From assembly GCA_964374035.1 (NCBI GenBank), contig CAYJWY010000002.1, positions 1 through 50,588 on the forward strand: DNA of 50,588 bases, in the 5' to 3' direction. The DNA comes from CALRGL01 sp964374035. Lineage in GTDB: Bacteria > Patescibacteriota > Patescibacteriia > UBA9934 > GWF2-40-263. Under the pieces are notes generated by a model. That model made no database searches and was not told the DNA's origin. It saw only the letters and a program-made list of their open reading frames with translations. Made by a program: the position numbers and the translations under genes. This document shows positions 1 to 6,815 of the stretch, one piece after another. Every line of letters begins with the position of its first letter. The stretch's first letter is position 1.

Positions 1-247
1 CTTTCGTTTCACGGGCGCCCGCGAAACCCGGCGTTGCCGCCCCGCGGCTTTACGCCGTCGACCCCACACAAGGTAGTTTCCACTCCATTGAGTGGGGTCG
101 ACAGCCCGTTCAACGAAATCTCACCATTTTTCAGAGGTCTCAAACATATGATCTGGCCGTGGTAAGATAAAGTCGGTAGTCGGACCTGACCCCACAGTGT
201 CAGTTTTTTGCAGGGGATGTGGATTTTAACGTGATGTTTCAAACCCT
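1..247. other. Non-coding left margin with hairpins
   Basis: I see no convincing gene here. The stretch holds a near-perfect palindrome at 6-27 (one mismatch), an 11-bp inverted repeat GTCGACCCCAC at 57-67 against 92-102, and an alternative 6-bp hairpin CCACTC/GAGTGG at 80-95 that competes with it. A single copy of the RAYT-type repeat follows at 171-195. The window edge cuts the region, so any gene to its left cannot be judged. Confidence 0.5.
171..195 (-). repeat. Solo arm of REP-like repeat
   Basis: This 25-bp stretch (AGTCGGTAGTCGG then ACCTGACCCCAC) matches the right end of the RAYT element at 4262-4285 and both arms of the palindrome at 18507-18559. No inverted partner lies nearby, so it is a lone half-site. 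It contains the GTAG tetranucleotide that typically precedes REP hairpins. Confidence 0.8.
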
Positions 248-490
248 ATGTGGACGATTTACGTCATGCTTTGCAAGGACAATACATTCTACACCGGCAT
301 CACGACCGATCTGCCCGGGCGTTTGGTTGCCCACAATGCGGGTAAGGGAGCGAAGTACACGCGAGGTCGGGGGCCGATTCGTCTTGTCTGGTCGCAAACG
401 AATCTTACGCAGGGTCAGGCGCGCAAGCGCGAGGGTGAGATCAAAAAATTGACGCATCAACAGAAAGAGCTGTTGATCGAGACACGTTAA
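248..490 (+). CDS. GIY-YIG nuclease-domain protein (UPF0213/YhbQ type)
   Basis: An 80-residue single-domain GIY-YIG protein. The N-terminus WTIYVMLCKDNTFYTGIT carries the degenerate GIY/YIG pair (IYV and YTG), followed by an Arg in GRLVAHN and a conserved KYTRGRGP segment. The glutamate in REGEIKKL fits the catalytic metal-binding Glu. Length and motif order match the UPF0213 family, small stand-alone proteins related to UvrC and homing endonucleases with possible DNA-nicking activity and no settled role. It is a single gene, ending in a strong bidirectional terminator and convergent with the SET gene. No Shine-Dalgarno sequence or clear promoter is visible before the ATG. Confidence 0.85.
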   Translation: MWTIYVMLCKDNTFYTGITTDLPGRLVAHNAGKGAKYTRGRGPIRLVWSQTNLTQGQARKREGEIKKLTHQQKELLIETR

Positions 491-519
491 AAAAAGACGA
501 ACTCACTTCGTCTTTTTTT
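489..519. terminator. Bidirectional intrinsic terminator
   Basis: A 13-bp perfect stem (489-501 with 507-519) of AAAAAAAGACGAA type and a 5-nt loop. It has a T-tract on each strand, so it can end both the GIY-YIG gene and the convergent SET gene. Confidence 0.9.
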
Positions 520-937
520 GTTTAGCTGTCCGCTTCTTTGCGCACGGCGAACATCGACATCCGTTCGGCTTGATGTAGACATCGTGATACTCCTGCCCAT
601 AGTCAAACGTAATTTCATCCCCCGACGTTATTTTTTTTGTCGAAAAAAGAAATACCCGATTGCCCTTGATTCGGACTTCGGTGTTTCCTTTGCAACTGTG
701 GTTGGCATAGCGCGCCGTGTTTGAGCGCATTGTTCCGACAATCGTATTGCCGTTTTCAAGTTCAAATAAATATCGACCTCCGATTTTTTGCGCTTTCTCG
801 TCGCTCATCAACGTGCCGTGATACTCGATAACAAATCGACCTTTTGGAATTTCTTCTTCTGCAAACAAACCAAGTCCTGAAGAACTTTTTCGGACGCGGA
901 GAAGAAATTGCGGTGGGCGCGGCGATGGAAACTTCAT
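503..937 (-). CDS. SET-domain protein (putative lysine methyltransferase)
   Basis: A compact 144-residue SET-domain protein. It shows GLGLFAEEEIPKG near residues 21-33, the active-site NHSC at about 79-82 (in ARYANHSC), DEITFDYG at about 107-114, and a post-SET-like cysteine cluster GCRCSPC near the C-terminus before a Lys-rich tail. SET enzymes transfer methyl from S-adenosylmethionine to lysines; the substrate here is unknown, though the basic tail could contact nucleic acid or a ribosomal protein. I chose the ATG at 937 because the SET fold starts just after it and a promoter-like TTTTCA-17-TATCAT ends 10 nt upstream. A longer GTG start at 1015 would add 26 residues unlike the family. Confidence 0.8.
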   Translation of the reverse strand: MKFPSPRPPQFLLRVRKSSSGLGLFAEEEIPKGRFVIEYHGTLMSDEKAQKIGGRYLFELENGNTIVGTMRSNTARYANHSCKGNTEVRIKGNRVFLFSTKKITSGDEITFDYGQEYHDVYIKPNGCRCSPCAKKRTAKQKKTK

Positions 938-947
938 AATGAGGCCG

Positions 948-976
948 ATGATACAGGAATATGGTGATTGTGAAAA
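948..976 (-). promoter_or_regulatory. Putative promoter of the SET gene
   Basis: On the minus strand, TTTTCA (971-976) and TATCAT (948-953) are separated by 17 bp, and the -10 box ends 10 nt before the ATG at 937. The transcript would be nearly leaderless. Confidence 0.45.
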
Positions 977-1058
977 GCATTGAGTGTTGGATCTGATGAA
1001 GGTTGTTTTTTTCACGTTTCCGTCGTAAGCTCGAAACAGCCATCAACTAGGGGGTGCC

Positions 1059-1331
1059 ATGAGTAAGCGAATCGGTGTTGTAATCGTCGATTTCCTGCAT
1101 CTGGTTTTCGAAATCACCAAGCTCGTTGTCCCAGGCGTTCTGCTGTTCGGCGTCGTTCCCTACGGCCTCTATCGTCTCACGGGTTTTCCCATCTGGGCGA
1201 CTCTGGTCATCATGCTCTTCCTTATCCTGTGTTTGATTACCTGGTACATCATCGTCACTGTTTCCGCCATCTTCAAGGCTCTCTCACACGTCGACGCTAT
1301 CCCATACGACGATCTCGAGTACGAGCCCTAA
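1059..1331 (+). CDS. Small two-helix membrane protein, unknown
   Basis: A 90-residue protein I do not recognise. It has a short basic N-terminus (MSKR) and hydrophobic stretches at about 7-40 and 46-70, consistent with two membrane segments, then an acidic tail ending YDDLEYEP. GGGGG lies 8-9 nt before the ATG and may act as a ribosome binding site, which is unusual in this window. It stands alone between the divergent SET gene and its own terminator. Confidence 0.7.
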   Translation: MSKRIGVVIVDFLHLVFEITKLVVPGVLLFGVVPYGLYRLTGFPIWATLVIMLFLILCLITWYIIVTVSAIFKALSHVDAIPYDDLEYEP

Positions 1332-1351
1332 CATTTCAGCGTTTTCTCTCG

Positions 1352-1373
1352 CGCCGCATCACGGCGTTTTTTT
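1352..1373 (+). terminator. Intrinsic terminator
   Basis: Stem CGCCG (1352-1356) with CGGCG (1362-1366) is followed by seven T residues. It closes the small membrane protein gene. Confidence 0.75.
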
Positions 1374-1414
1374 GTGATATCATAGAGTGAACAATTATTA
1401 ATGTTTATGGTTGT

Positions 1415-1480
1415 ATGGCCAAGGGAATGAATGCTCGCAAGAACGTGAAGAAGCCAAAGAAGGACGCGAAGAAGAAATAA
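1415..1480 (+). CDS. 21-residue Lys-rich microprotein
   Basis: ATG at 1415 opens a 21-codon frame reading MAKGMNARKN then VKKPKKDAKKK, ending in TAA. Eleven of 21 residues are Lys or Arg. Very short basic proteins starting MAKG/MSKG followed by a KKPKK-type tail are, from memory, known as uncharacterised small proteins in several bacteria, so this resembles a real family rather than chance. No clear Shine-Dalgarno or promoter is visible. The end of the gene can pair with the bases after the stop (AAGGACG at 1460-1466 with CGTCCTT at 1481-1487), but no T-tract follows. It could bind RNA or the ribosome; that is a guess from composition. Confidence 0.5.
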   Translation: MAKGMNARKNVKKPKKDAKKK

Positions 1481-1537
1481 CGTCCTTCACTCAATTGAAA
1501 GGGTCTGGTTTGAACTTCATCTGAGAGTAGGGGTCTG

Positions 1538-1546
1538 TGCTAGACT
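1538..1546 (+). promoter_or_regulatory. Extended -10 promoter of the ABC-F gene
   Basis: TGCTAGACT matches the extended -10 pattern TGnTAnnnT. It ends 9 nt before the ATG at 1556 and only 3 nt before the ATG at 1550, so transcription would begin between the two. This favours 1556 as the start and predicts a leaderless mRNA. Confidence 0.5.
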
Positions 1547-1555
1547 GGGATGGTT

Positions 1556-3358
1556 ATGCCAGATCCACTTGTAGAAATACGATCCATTAAAAAGACCTAC
1601 GGTTTACAGATTGTTTTGAACGATGTGTCTTTTTTGATTGCCGAAAAGCAAAAAATTGGATTGATCGGTCGAAACGGAGCAGGGAAGTCGACACTTTTAA
1701 GGATTCTGGCCGGGCTTGAGGATGCGGATGCTGGCAACGTGACGTTCTATTCGAAGACTCGGCTTGGTATTGTCGAACAAAACGAGATTCTTCCCGAGGA
1801 CGTCGACACCATCGACTATCTCGAGAAGAGGAGCGGAAAGCCGCCGTGGACGATTCGCAAGGTGGCGTCGCGGTTTGGTCTGCGAGCCGAGCATTTGGAC
1901 AAGCCTCCGACGACTCTCTCGGGAGGATACCAGATGCGCGTGAAGCTCGTTGCAATGTTGCTCGCGGAGCCAAACCTGCTTGTGCTTGATGAGCCGGTGA
2001 ACTATCTCGATTTGCAGACGCTGTTATTCCTCGAGCGCTTCTTGCAGAACTACAACGGCGCGTTCATCCTTGCGGCGCACGATCGCACGTTCTTGCAAAA
2101 TACGTGCACGACGACGTTTGAGATTGAGCGTGGAACGTTGTTGTCGTATCGAGGAACGATCTCGGAATACTTCGATGATAAGAAACAGCGACGTGAGAAT
2201 GAATTGCAGGCGAACAAAAAACTTTCCCGCGACATCGCGCATCAGCAGAAATTTGTCGATCGATTTCGTTACAAGGCAAGTCTCGCGTCGCAAGCGCAAA
2301 GTAAAATCAAACACATCGATCGGTTGCGTTCGAAAATTTCAAAGATCGACTCCGCTCTCGCAACAACGAACATTACGATTCCGTCGCCGTTGTTTGTCGC
2401 GGGCACGGCAGTGAGAGCTGAGCACTTGTCGATCGGATACGGTGACTACGTTGTTGCGAAAAACATCGACTTCGAGATCACTCGCGGCGACAAGGTGGTA
2501 ATCGCCGGTGAGAACGGTCGAGGAAAATCCACGCTACTCAAAACACTCGCTGGCCGCATTCCTGCGATCGATGGCACGTTCAAGTGGTGGCACAAGGCCG
2601 ACATTGGATACTATGATCAGAACACGGATGCAACGCTTTTTGCAAGTGAAACGGTGTTGCAAAACCTCACGCGCATGGCTCCGTTGAACGCGTCTGCGGA
2701 ACGTATTCTCATGATGGCGGGAAATTTTTTATTTCGAAACGACGACCTCGATAAAACGACAAGTGTGCTCAGCGGTGGTGAGCGCGCGCGACTGTGCCTC
2801 GCGGGTGTTTTGTTGCACGAACACAACGTCTTGCTTCTCGATGAACCGACCAACCACCTCGATGTCGAAACAACCGAAGCACTTGCAACCGCGCTCAAGG
2901 GGTATGCCGGAACCGTCATCGTCATCTCACACGCGCGCACATTCGTCGATACACTCGTCGACCGCGTCTTTGAAGTTCGTGGCGGCACACTGCGTCGTTA
3001 CATGGGTTCGTACGAGAGCTACGTTGACGATCTCGCTGAGATGACCGAAACAACGCTTCTCGAGGAAACGGAAGCGACGACGGCAACGTCGAGCGGACTG
3101 TCGTCCCAAGAGCGCGCCGATCTTCACGCAAGGATTCGGGAACATCAACGATCTCAAGCGCGAATCGACTCACAGATGAAGGTCCTTGACCGCGAGAAAG
3201 GCGAGATCCACGCCTACTTTTTCGACAACCCAACAGACTACGCGCCAGTGAAAGCACAACGCCTCGCCGAACTCGACGAGTCCCTCAGCACGCTCGAAAA
3301 GCAATGGCTCGCGGACCAAGCCTCTATCGATGCATCGAGGTTTTTGCTACAATCGTAA
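1556..3358 (+). CDS. ABC-F family ATPase (Uup/EttA-like)
   Basis: A soluble tandem ABC ATPase of 600 residues without membrane segments. Each half has a Walker A (GRNGAGKST; GENGRGKST), an ABC signature (LSGGYQMRVKL; LSGGERARLCL) and a Walker B (LLVLDEP; VLLLDEP followed by TNHLDV). The halves are joined by a basic coiled-coil linker (about residues 205-270), which in ABC-F proteins reaches the ribosomal peptidyl-transferase centre. A further coiled coil at about 520-600 resembles the Uup C-terminal domain. ABC-F proteins act on stalled ribosomes or in ribosome assembly; which member this is cannot be decided here. The start at 1556 is preferred over 1550 from promoter spacing. The RAYT element begins 4 bp after the stop. 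Confidence 0.9.
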   Translation: MPDPLVEIRSIKKTYGLQIVLNDVSFLIAEKQKIGLIGRNGAGKSTLLRILAGLEDADAGNVTFYSKTRLGIVEQNEILPEDVDTIDYLEKRSGKPPWTIRKVASRFGLRAEHLDKPPTTLSGGYQMRVKLVAMLLAEPNLLVLDEPVNYLDLQTLLFLERFLQNYNGAFILAAHDRTFLQNTCTTTFEIERGTLLSYRGTISEYFDDKKQRRENELQANKKLSRDIAHQQKFVDRFRYKASLASQAQSKIKHIDRLRSKISKIDSALATTNITIPSPLFVAGTAVRAEHLSIGYGDYVVAKNIDFEITRGDKVVIAGENGRGKSTLLKTLAGRIPAIDGTFKWWHKADIGYYDQNTDATLFASETVLQNLTRMAPLNASAERILMMAGNFLFRNDDLDKTTSVLSGGERARLCLAGVLLHEHNVLLLDEPTNHLDVETTEALATALKGYAGTVIVISHARTFVDTLVDRVFEVRGGTLRRYMGSYESYVDDLAEMTETTLLEETEATTATSSGLSSQERADLHARIREHQRSQARIDSQMKVLDREKGEIHAYFFDNPTDYAPVKAQRLAELDESLSTLEKQWLADQASIDASRFLLQS

Positions 3359-3362
3359 GAGG

Positions 3363-3386
3363 TGGGGTCAGGTCCGACTACCGACT
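3363..3386 (+). repeat. Left terminal REP-like repeat
   Basis: A 24-bp arm beginning TGGGGTCAGGTCC and ending ACTACCGACT, the exact reverse complement of 4262-4285. It ends 17 bp before the transposase ATG and is followed by an A/T-rich stretch that may hold its promoter. Confidence 0.9.
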
Positions 3387-3403
3387 TTTTAAATAATATC
3401 GTT

Positions 3404-4270
3404 ATGGCAAGACCGCTACGCGTTCAATACCCAGATGCTCTCTATCATGTCATCGCACGAGGAAATGCCTCACAAGACATCTTTCTTGATCATCGCGATC
3501 GTCAAAAGTTTTTGTCTTGGCTTGAAGACACCCTTGCGACACACAATGTTATTTGCCACGCGTACTGTCTCATGGACAACCACTATCATTTGTTGCTCGA
3601 GACGCCGTATGCAAATTTATCCGTTGCCATGCGAGATCTCAACGGTCACTATTCTCAGTGGTTTAATGTGCGTCATGAACGTGTCGGACATTTGTTTCAA
3701 GGGCGTTACAAAGCATTTGTTATCGAAAAAGAACCGTATCTTTTCGAGGTTGCTCGCTATATCGTGCTCAACCCTGTGAGAGCCGGAATAGTTGAACATC
3801 CTCGAGAGTGGAGATGGAGCAGTTATCGAGCTACGGCAGGAATCGTCGAGGCGCCAGCATGGCTGTGTGTTGACTGGCTTTTGAAAAACTTCGACGAAGA
3901 AAGGGATACCGCTCAGAAGGCCTATCGTCGCTTCGTTCTGGCTGGTATCGAGGCAGAGGATCCTTACGAACATGTCGAGCATGCGTTCATTCTCGGTACG
4001 CCGCCATTCGTTCATTGGATTTGGGAGAATCACACAAACGGTTCGGAAACATTGAAGGACTATCCACGTGAACAACGGATCGTTGGAAGGCCGACGCTGG
4101 AAGAAATTTTTTCAGGTGTCACAACAAACCGTGCACGAAATAATGCCATTATTTTTGCTCGTATTCGTTGCGGATATCTTGCGACGGAGATTGCGCCTCT
4201 TGTGAATTTAGATCCAGCAGTCGTTGGAAGAATTAGTAGAGGAACCTATAATGTGGTAAAAAGTCGGTAG
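3404..4270 (+). CDS. REP-associated tyrosine transposase (RAYT, Y1_Tnp)
   Basis: A 288-residue Y1 transposase of the RAYT group. MARPLRVQYPDALYHV is the typical start. The divalent-metal HUH motif appears as HYH in DNHYHLLLE (about residues 57-65). The segment YSQWFNVRHERVGHLFQGRY (about 82-101) is the family's catalytic Tyr region, where the Tyr of YSQWFN is the likely nucleophile. The C-terminal 60 residues look like the helix-turn-helix domain often seen in RAYTs. The enzyme nicks and rejoins single-stranded REP hairpins. The final codons and TAG stop lie inside the right terminal repeat. All motifs are present, so it appears intact. ATG 3404 is chosen because the upstream codons fall in the left repeat. 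Confidence 0.92.
   Translation: MARPLRVQYPDALYHVIARGNASQDIFLDHRDRQKFLSWLEDTLATHNVICHAYCLMDNHYHLLLETPYANLSVAMRDLNGHYSQWFNVRHERVGHLFQGRYKAFVIEKEPYLFEVARYIVLNPVRAGIVEHPREWRWSSYRATAGIVEAPAWLCVDWLLKNFDEERDTAQKAYRRFVLAGIEAEDPYEHVEHAFILGTPPFVHWIWENHTNGSETLKDYPREQRIVGRPTLEEIFSGVTTNRARNNAIIFARIRCGYLATEIAPLVNLDPAVVGRISRGTYNVVKSR
4224..4252 (+). promoter_or_regulatory. Outward promoter in the RAYT 3' end
   Basis: TTGGAA (4224-4229) and TATAAT (4247-4252) with 17-bp spacing form one of the best promoter matches in the window. It lies inside the last transposase codons and points toward trhO; initiation near 4259 would give a roughly 34-nt leader containing the right terminal repeat. Confidence 0.6.
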
Positions 4271-4285
4271 TCGGACCTGACCCCA
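4262..4285 (-). repeat. Right terminal REP-like repeat
   Basis: The reverse complement of the left arm. It supplies the last residues and stop codon of the transposase and ends 7 bp before the trhO ATG, so it lies in the trhO leader. Confidence 0.9.
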
Positions 4286-4292
4286 TTTCGTT

Positions 4293-5180
4293 ATGGAAGT
4301 TATTATTTTCTACAAATATACAGTGGTTTCTGATCCAAAAGGATTCGTAACGTGGTTGAAGGGGCTTTGTGAATCGATTGGGATTAAGGGTCGTATTTTG
4401 ATTGCGCGAGAGGGGATCAATGGCACGGTTGAGGGGACGCGCGATCAGCTGGATTACGTTGAGACGGCTTTGCGTGAGACGGCGTTTGGTGATTTCCGCG
4501 ATCTCTGGTTTAAGTCGAGTCCAAGCAGGGGAGATGCGTTTAGGAAGTTGAAGATCAAGGCACGCCCATTTATCTTGAACGTTGGCCTTGAGGAATCTGT
4601 CATTGATCCAAACGTGACGACGGGGAAACACATCCAGGCTGAAGAGTTGAATCAGTGGTTCGAGAACGGTGAAGATTTTGAGATCATTGATATGCGTAAC
4701 GACTATGAGTACGGCGTAGGTCGATTCAAGAATTCAGTGAATCCAAACATGAATAATTTTCGCGATCTGAAAGATGTTGTGCCGAATCTTGCGCACCTCA
4801 AACAGAAAAAAGTTCTCACGGTCTGCACGTATGGCGTGCGTTGCGAGAAGGCTTCGGGATATTTGATGCAACAAGGTTTCGAGAACGTTTATCAGCTTCA
4901 CGGCGGAATCGGAACCTACATGAAGAATTACCCTGGACAGCATTTTGACGGCTCGCTCTATGTATTTGACGCACGTATGACTGAACGTTTTACTGATCAA
5001 TACACGATTGTCGGCACATGTGTCGCGTGTAATCAAAAAAGCGAGCGCTTTGGAAATTGTGCGCGCGCGGAGTGTCATAAACAACTCATTATTTGCGAGG
5101 CGTGTACGCAAACGCCTGTCTATTGCTCTTCACGTTGCGGCCCGTTGTCTATGCTAGTTCAAACGGCTCAACCGTGCTAG
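4293..5180 (+). CDS. trhO: tRNA uridine(34) hydroxylase, rhodanese family
   Basis: A 295-residue member of the TrhO/YceA (UPF0176) family, which uses O2 to form 5-hydroxyuridine at tRNA position 34. The N-terminal acylphosphatase-like domain has GRILIAREGINGT at about 33-45. The rhodanese domain (about 115-215) carries IIDMRNDYE and the active-site loop VCTYGVRCEKASG with catalytic Cys178 and a second Cys184. The last 60 residues have five CxxC-like pairs (CVAC, CEAC and others), suggesting a zinc-binding tail. It starts 7 bp after the RAYT element, whose 3' end offers a good outward promoter; the original promoter may have been displaced by the insertion. Confidence 0.93.
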   Translation: MEVIIFYKYTVVSDPKGFVTWLKGLCESIGIKGRILIAREGINGTVEGTRDQLDYVETALRETAFGDFRDLWFKSSPSRGDAFRKLKIKARPFILNVGLEESVIDPNVTTGKHIQAEELNQWFENGEDFEIIDMRNDYEYGVGRFKNSVNPNMNNFRDLKDVVPNLAHLKQKKVLTVCTYGVRCEKASGYLMQQGFENVYQLHGGIGTYMKNYPGQHFDGSLYVFDARMTERFTDQYTIVGTCVACNQKSERFGNCARAECHKQLIICEACTQTPVYCSSRCGPLSMLVQTAQPC

Positions 5181-5198
5181 AATTAGAAGGAAATACGC

Positions 5199-5204
5199 CA
5201 TAAT
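5199..5204 (+). promoter_or_regulatory. -10 box of the FecR-cyclase operon
   Basis: CATAAT ends 9 nt before the ATG at 5214. No good -35 is seen. An extended -10 look-alike (TGCTAGAAT) lies 20 bp further upstream and could be an alternative. Confidence 0.35.
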
Positions 5205-5213
5205 CATTGTTTT

Positions 5214-6806
5214 ATGAAATGGAAAATGATTGCTTTACTGCTTGTTGTGATGGTGGGTCTTGGAGCAAGTGCGGTGGTGTTTGCAACCCAGCCGCTTAGT
5301 ACGCAAGAACTCACAGCGACGCTTATTCCCGAGCAGGGAACCGTTGAAATGAAACATGTCGGCACGGATCAGTGGATCGTGGTTGAACGAAATACAATCG
5401 TTGTCGCCGGCGATGAAGTGCGAACGGGCGTGAACAGCGAAGCCTCAATTAACTTTTTTGACCAAGGCATTGCCAGACTTGCGAGTAACACAACGATCAC
5501 GATTGCGGAGGCGCGTGTTGATGATGCGAGCTCCACGTTTACGGGTCGTGTCATGTTGCAAGGTGGAAAGGTGTGGTCAAAGCTGTTGGACTTTCTCTCG
5601 CCGAATTCTGTCTACAATGTCGAGACGGCGAGTAGTGTTGCAACTGTTCGTGGAACCTCTTTCTTTGTTCAATCTGATGGCGCTCGCAAGGAGCGATTCT
5701 TTGTTGACTCGCATCGCGTTGATGTATTTGGTGAAGGGCAGGAGGTTCGTGTCGATGAAGGCAACAGTATGCAATGGGAAATTACGGACAACATTGCCAA
5801 ACCTCTTTTTGGCAATGAGGCCGGACTTCCGGATGACGATCGTGCTTGGGTGAAGGATGTGCGTGCCAGCGATAAGAAATTTTTGAAAGACGTTCGCAAT
5901 CGCAATGTGGAGCGATTGAAGGAGTTGTCTTCGGTGCGCAAGAATGGAGGGCTTGATAAACTGATTGACGCGGCGGAAACGATTCGACTCGCCGCAACAC
6001 TCGACAATCAAACCAAGGATCAACTGGCAGAGCGATTTGCATTGCGAAAATTTGCCGTGGCAGAGCTTGCGGTGATGCAGGGAGACGCGAAAAGTCCGTC
6101 GCAACGTGAACAGGCCTTGCGTGGGTTGCGTGGTGGATTGTCTGAGGAAGGACGTCGTTCTATGGGTGTGATGCTCCGTGCCATGGTGCATCAGGATGAA
6201 GATGCTCAAGTTCCAGAGGATCTTTGGAAAGAACTTGGCGAACGTCTTCCGGAAGAGGGGAACATGCTGGATTTTGTCACAAATCGTCGTGCATTGTTTC
6301 GTGATTTGATCAAATCCGAACCCACGCTTGATCAGCCTCTTGAGCTCAGGCCGTTGACCGACACCACCACGCTCACGCCACAACCACTCGAGATTCGACC
6401 GACGACGATCGCGCCAAAACCAATGCTTGCGCCAACGCCTGTCACGCAACCGGTTGCAGGCACCACAACGATTGCGCCCTCAACAGCGACAACGACTCAA
6501 CCGGTGCCTGTTGTGCCAACCGAATTACGTCTTGTGGCGGACAAGATCAATCTGAAGAGCGGACAAACGAGCATGATTCATGCGTGGCTTGTGATGAATG
6601 ACGGAACACAAAAAGACGTTACAAAGGATGTCGTGTGGTCCGCGACGCCTGACGATCTCAGTGGTGATGTTGTTGGTGGTGTTCAGGATGGTCTGTTTAC
6701 CGCAACATCCAACGGCGGAAAGACGACGGTTCGCGCAAGTATTCGTTCGTCTGAAAAAGAATTTTCCGCAACGATTCAGATGACCGTTTTTGTGATCGCG
6801 ATGTAA
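5214..6806 (+). CDS. FecR-domain secreted protein
   Basis: A 530-residue exported protein. A signal peptide or N-terminal anchor (about residues 1-25, hydrophobic core IALLLVVMVGLGASAVV) is followed by a FecR domain at about 35-165, recognisable by AGDEVRTGVNSEASI, GRVMLQGGKVW and the VETASSVATVRGTSF segment. A charged helical middle (about 210-370) leads to a Pro/Thr-rich linker (about 385-440) and a C-terminal Ig-like (Big-type) domain beginning near PTELRLVADKINLKSGQ. No sigma factor or TonB receptor is nearby, so this is the stand-alone FecR type. It precedes a CHASE2-cyclase gene by 9 bp; this pairing recurs in many bacteria and suggests that the FecR protein presents a signal to the CHASE2 sensor. 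Confidence 0.8.
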   Translation: MKWKMIALLLVVMVGLGASAVVFATQPLSTQELTATLIPEQGTVEMKHVGTDQWIVVERNTIVVAGDEVRTGVNSEASINFFDQGIARLASNTTITIAEARVDDASSTFTGRVMLQGGKVWSKLLDFLSPNSVYNVETASSVATVRGTSFFVQSDGARKERFFVDSHRVDVFGEGQEVRVDEGNSMQWEITDNIAKPLFGNEAGLPDDDRAWVKDVRASDKKFLKDVRNRNVERLKELSSVRKNGGLDKLIDAAETIRLAATLDNQTKDQLAERFALRKFAVAELAVMQGDAKSPSQREQALRGLRGGLSEEGRRSMGVMLRAMVHQDEDAQVPEDLWKELGERLPEEGNMLDFVTNRRALFRDLIKSEPTLDQPLELRPLTDTTTLTPQPLEIRPTTIAPKPMLAPTPVTQPVAGTTTIAPSTATTTQPVPVVPTELRLVADKINLKSGQTSMIHAWLVMNDGTQKDVTKDVVWSATPDDLSGDVVGGVQDGLFTATSNGGKTTVRASIRSSEKEFSATIQMTVFVIAM

Positions 6807-6815
6807 CGAACGGTT

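Larger units (their letters stand above)
3363..4285 (+). mobile_element. RAYT element with inverted REP-like ends
   Basis: A 923-bp unit bounded by exact 24-bp inverted repeats (3363-3386 and 4262-4285) and containing one Y1-type transposase gene. The element sits directly after the ABC-F stop and before trhO. Its ends begin TGGGGTCAGGTCC, a sequence type I recall next to RAYT genes in several phyla. No target-site duplication is obvious, as expected for Y1/RAYT elements. The same 24-bp arm recurs as a solo palindrome at 18507-18559 and a half-site at 171-195. Confidence 0.85.
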
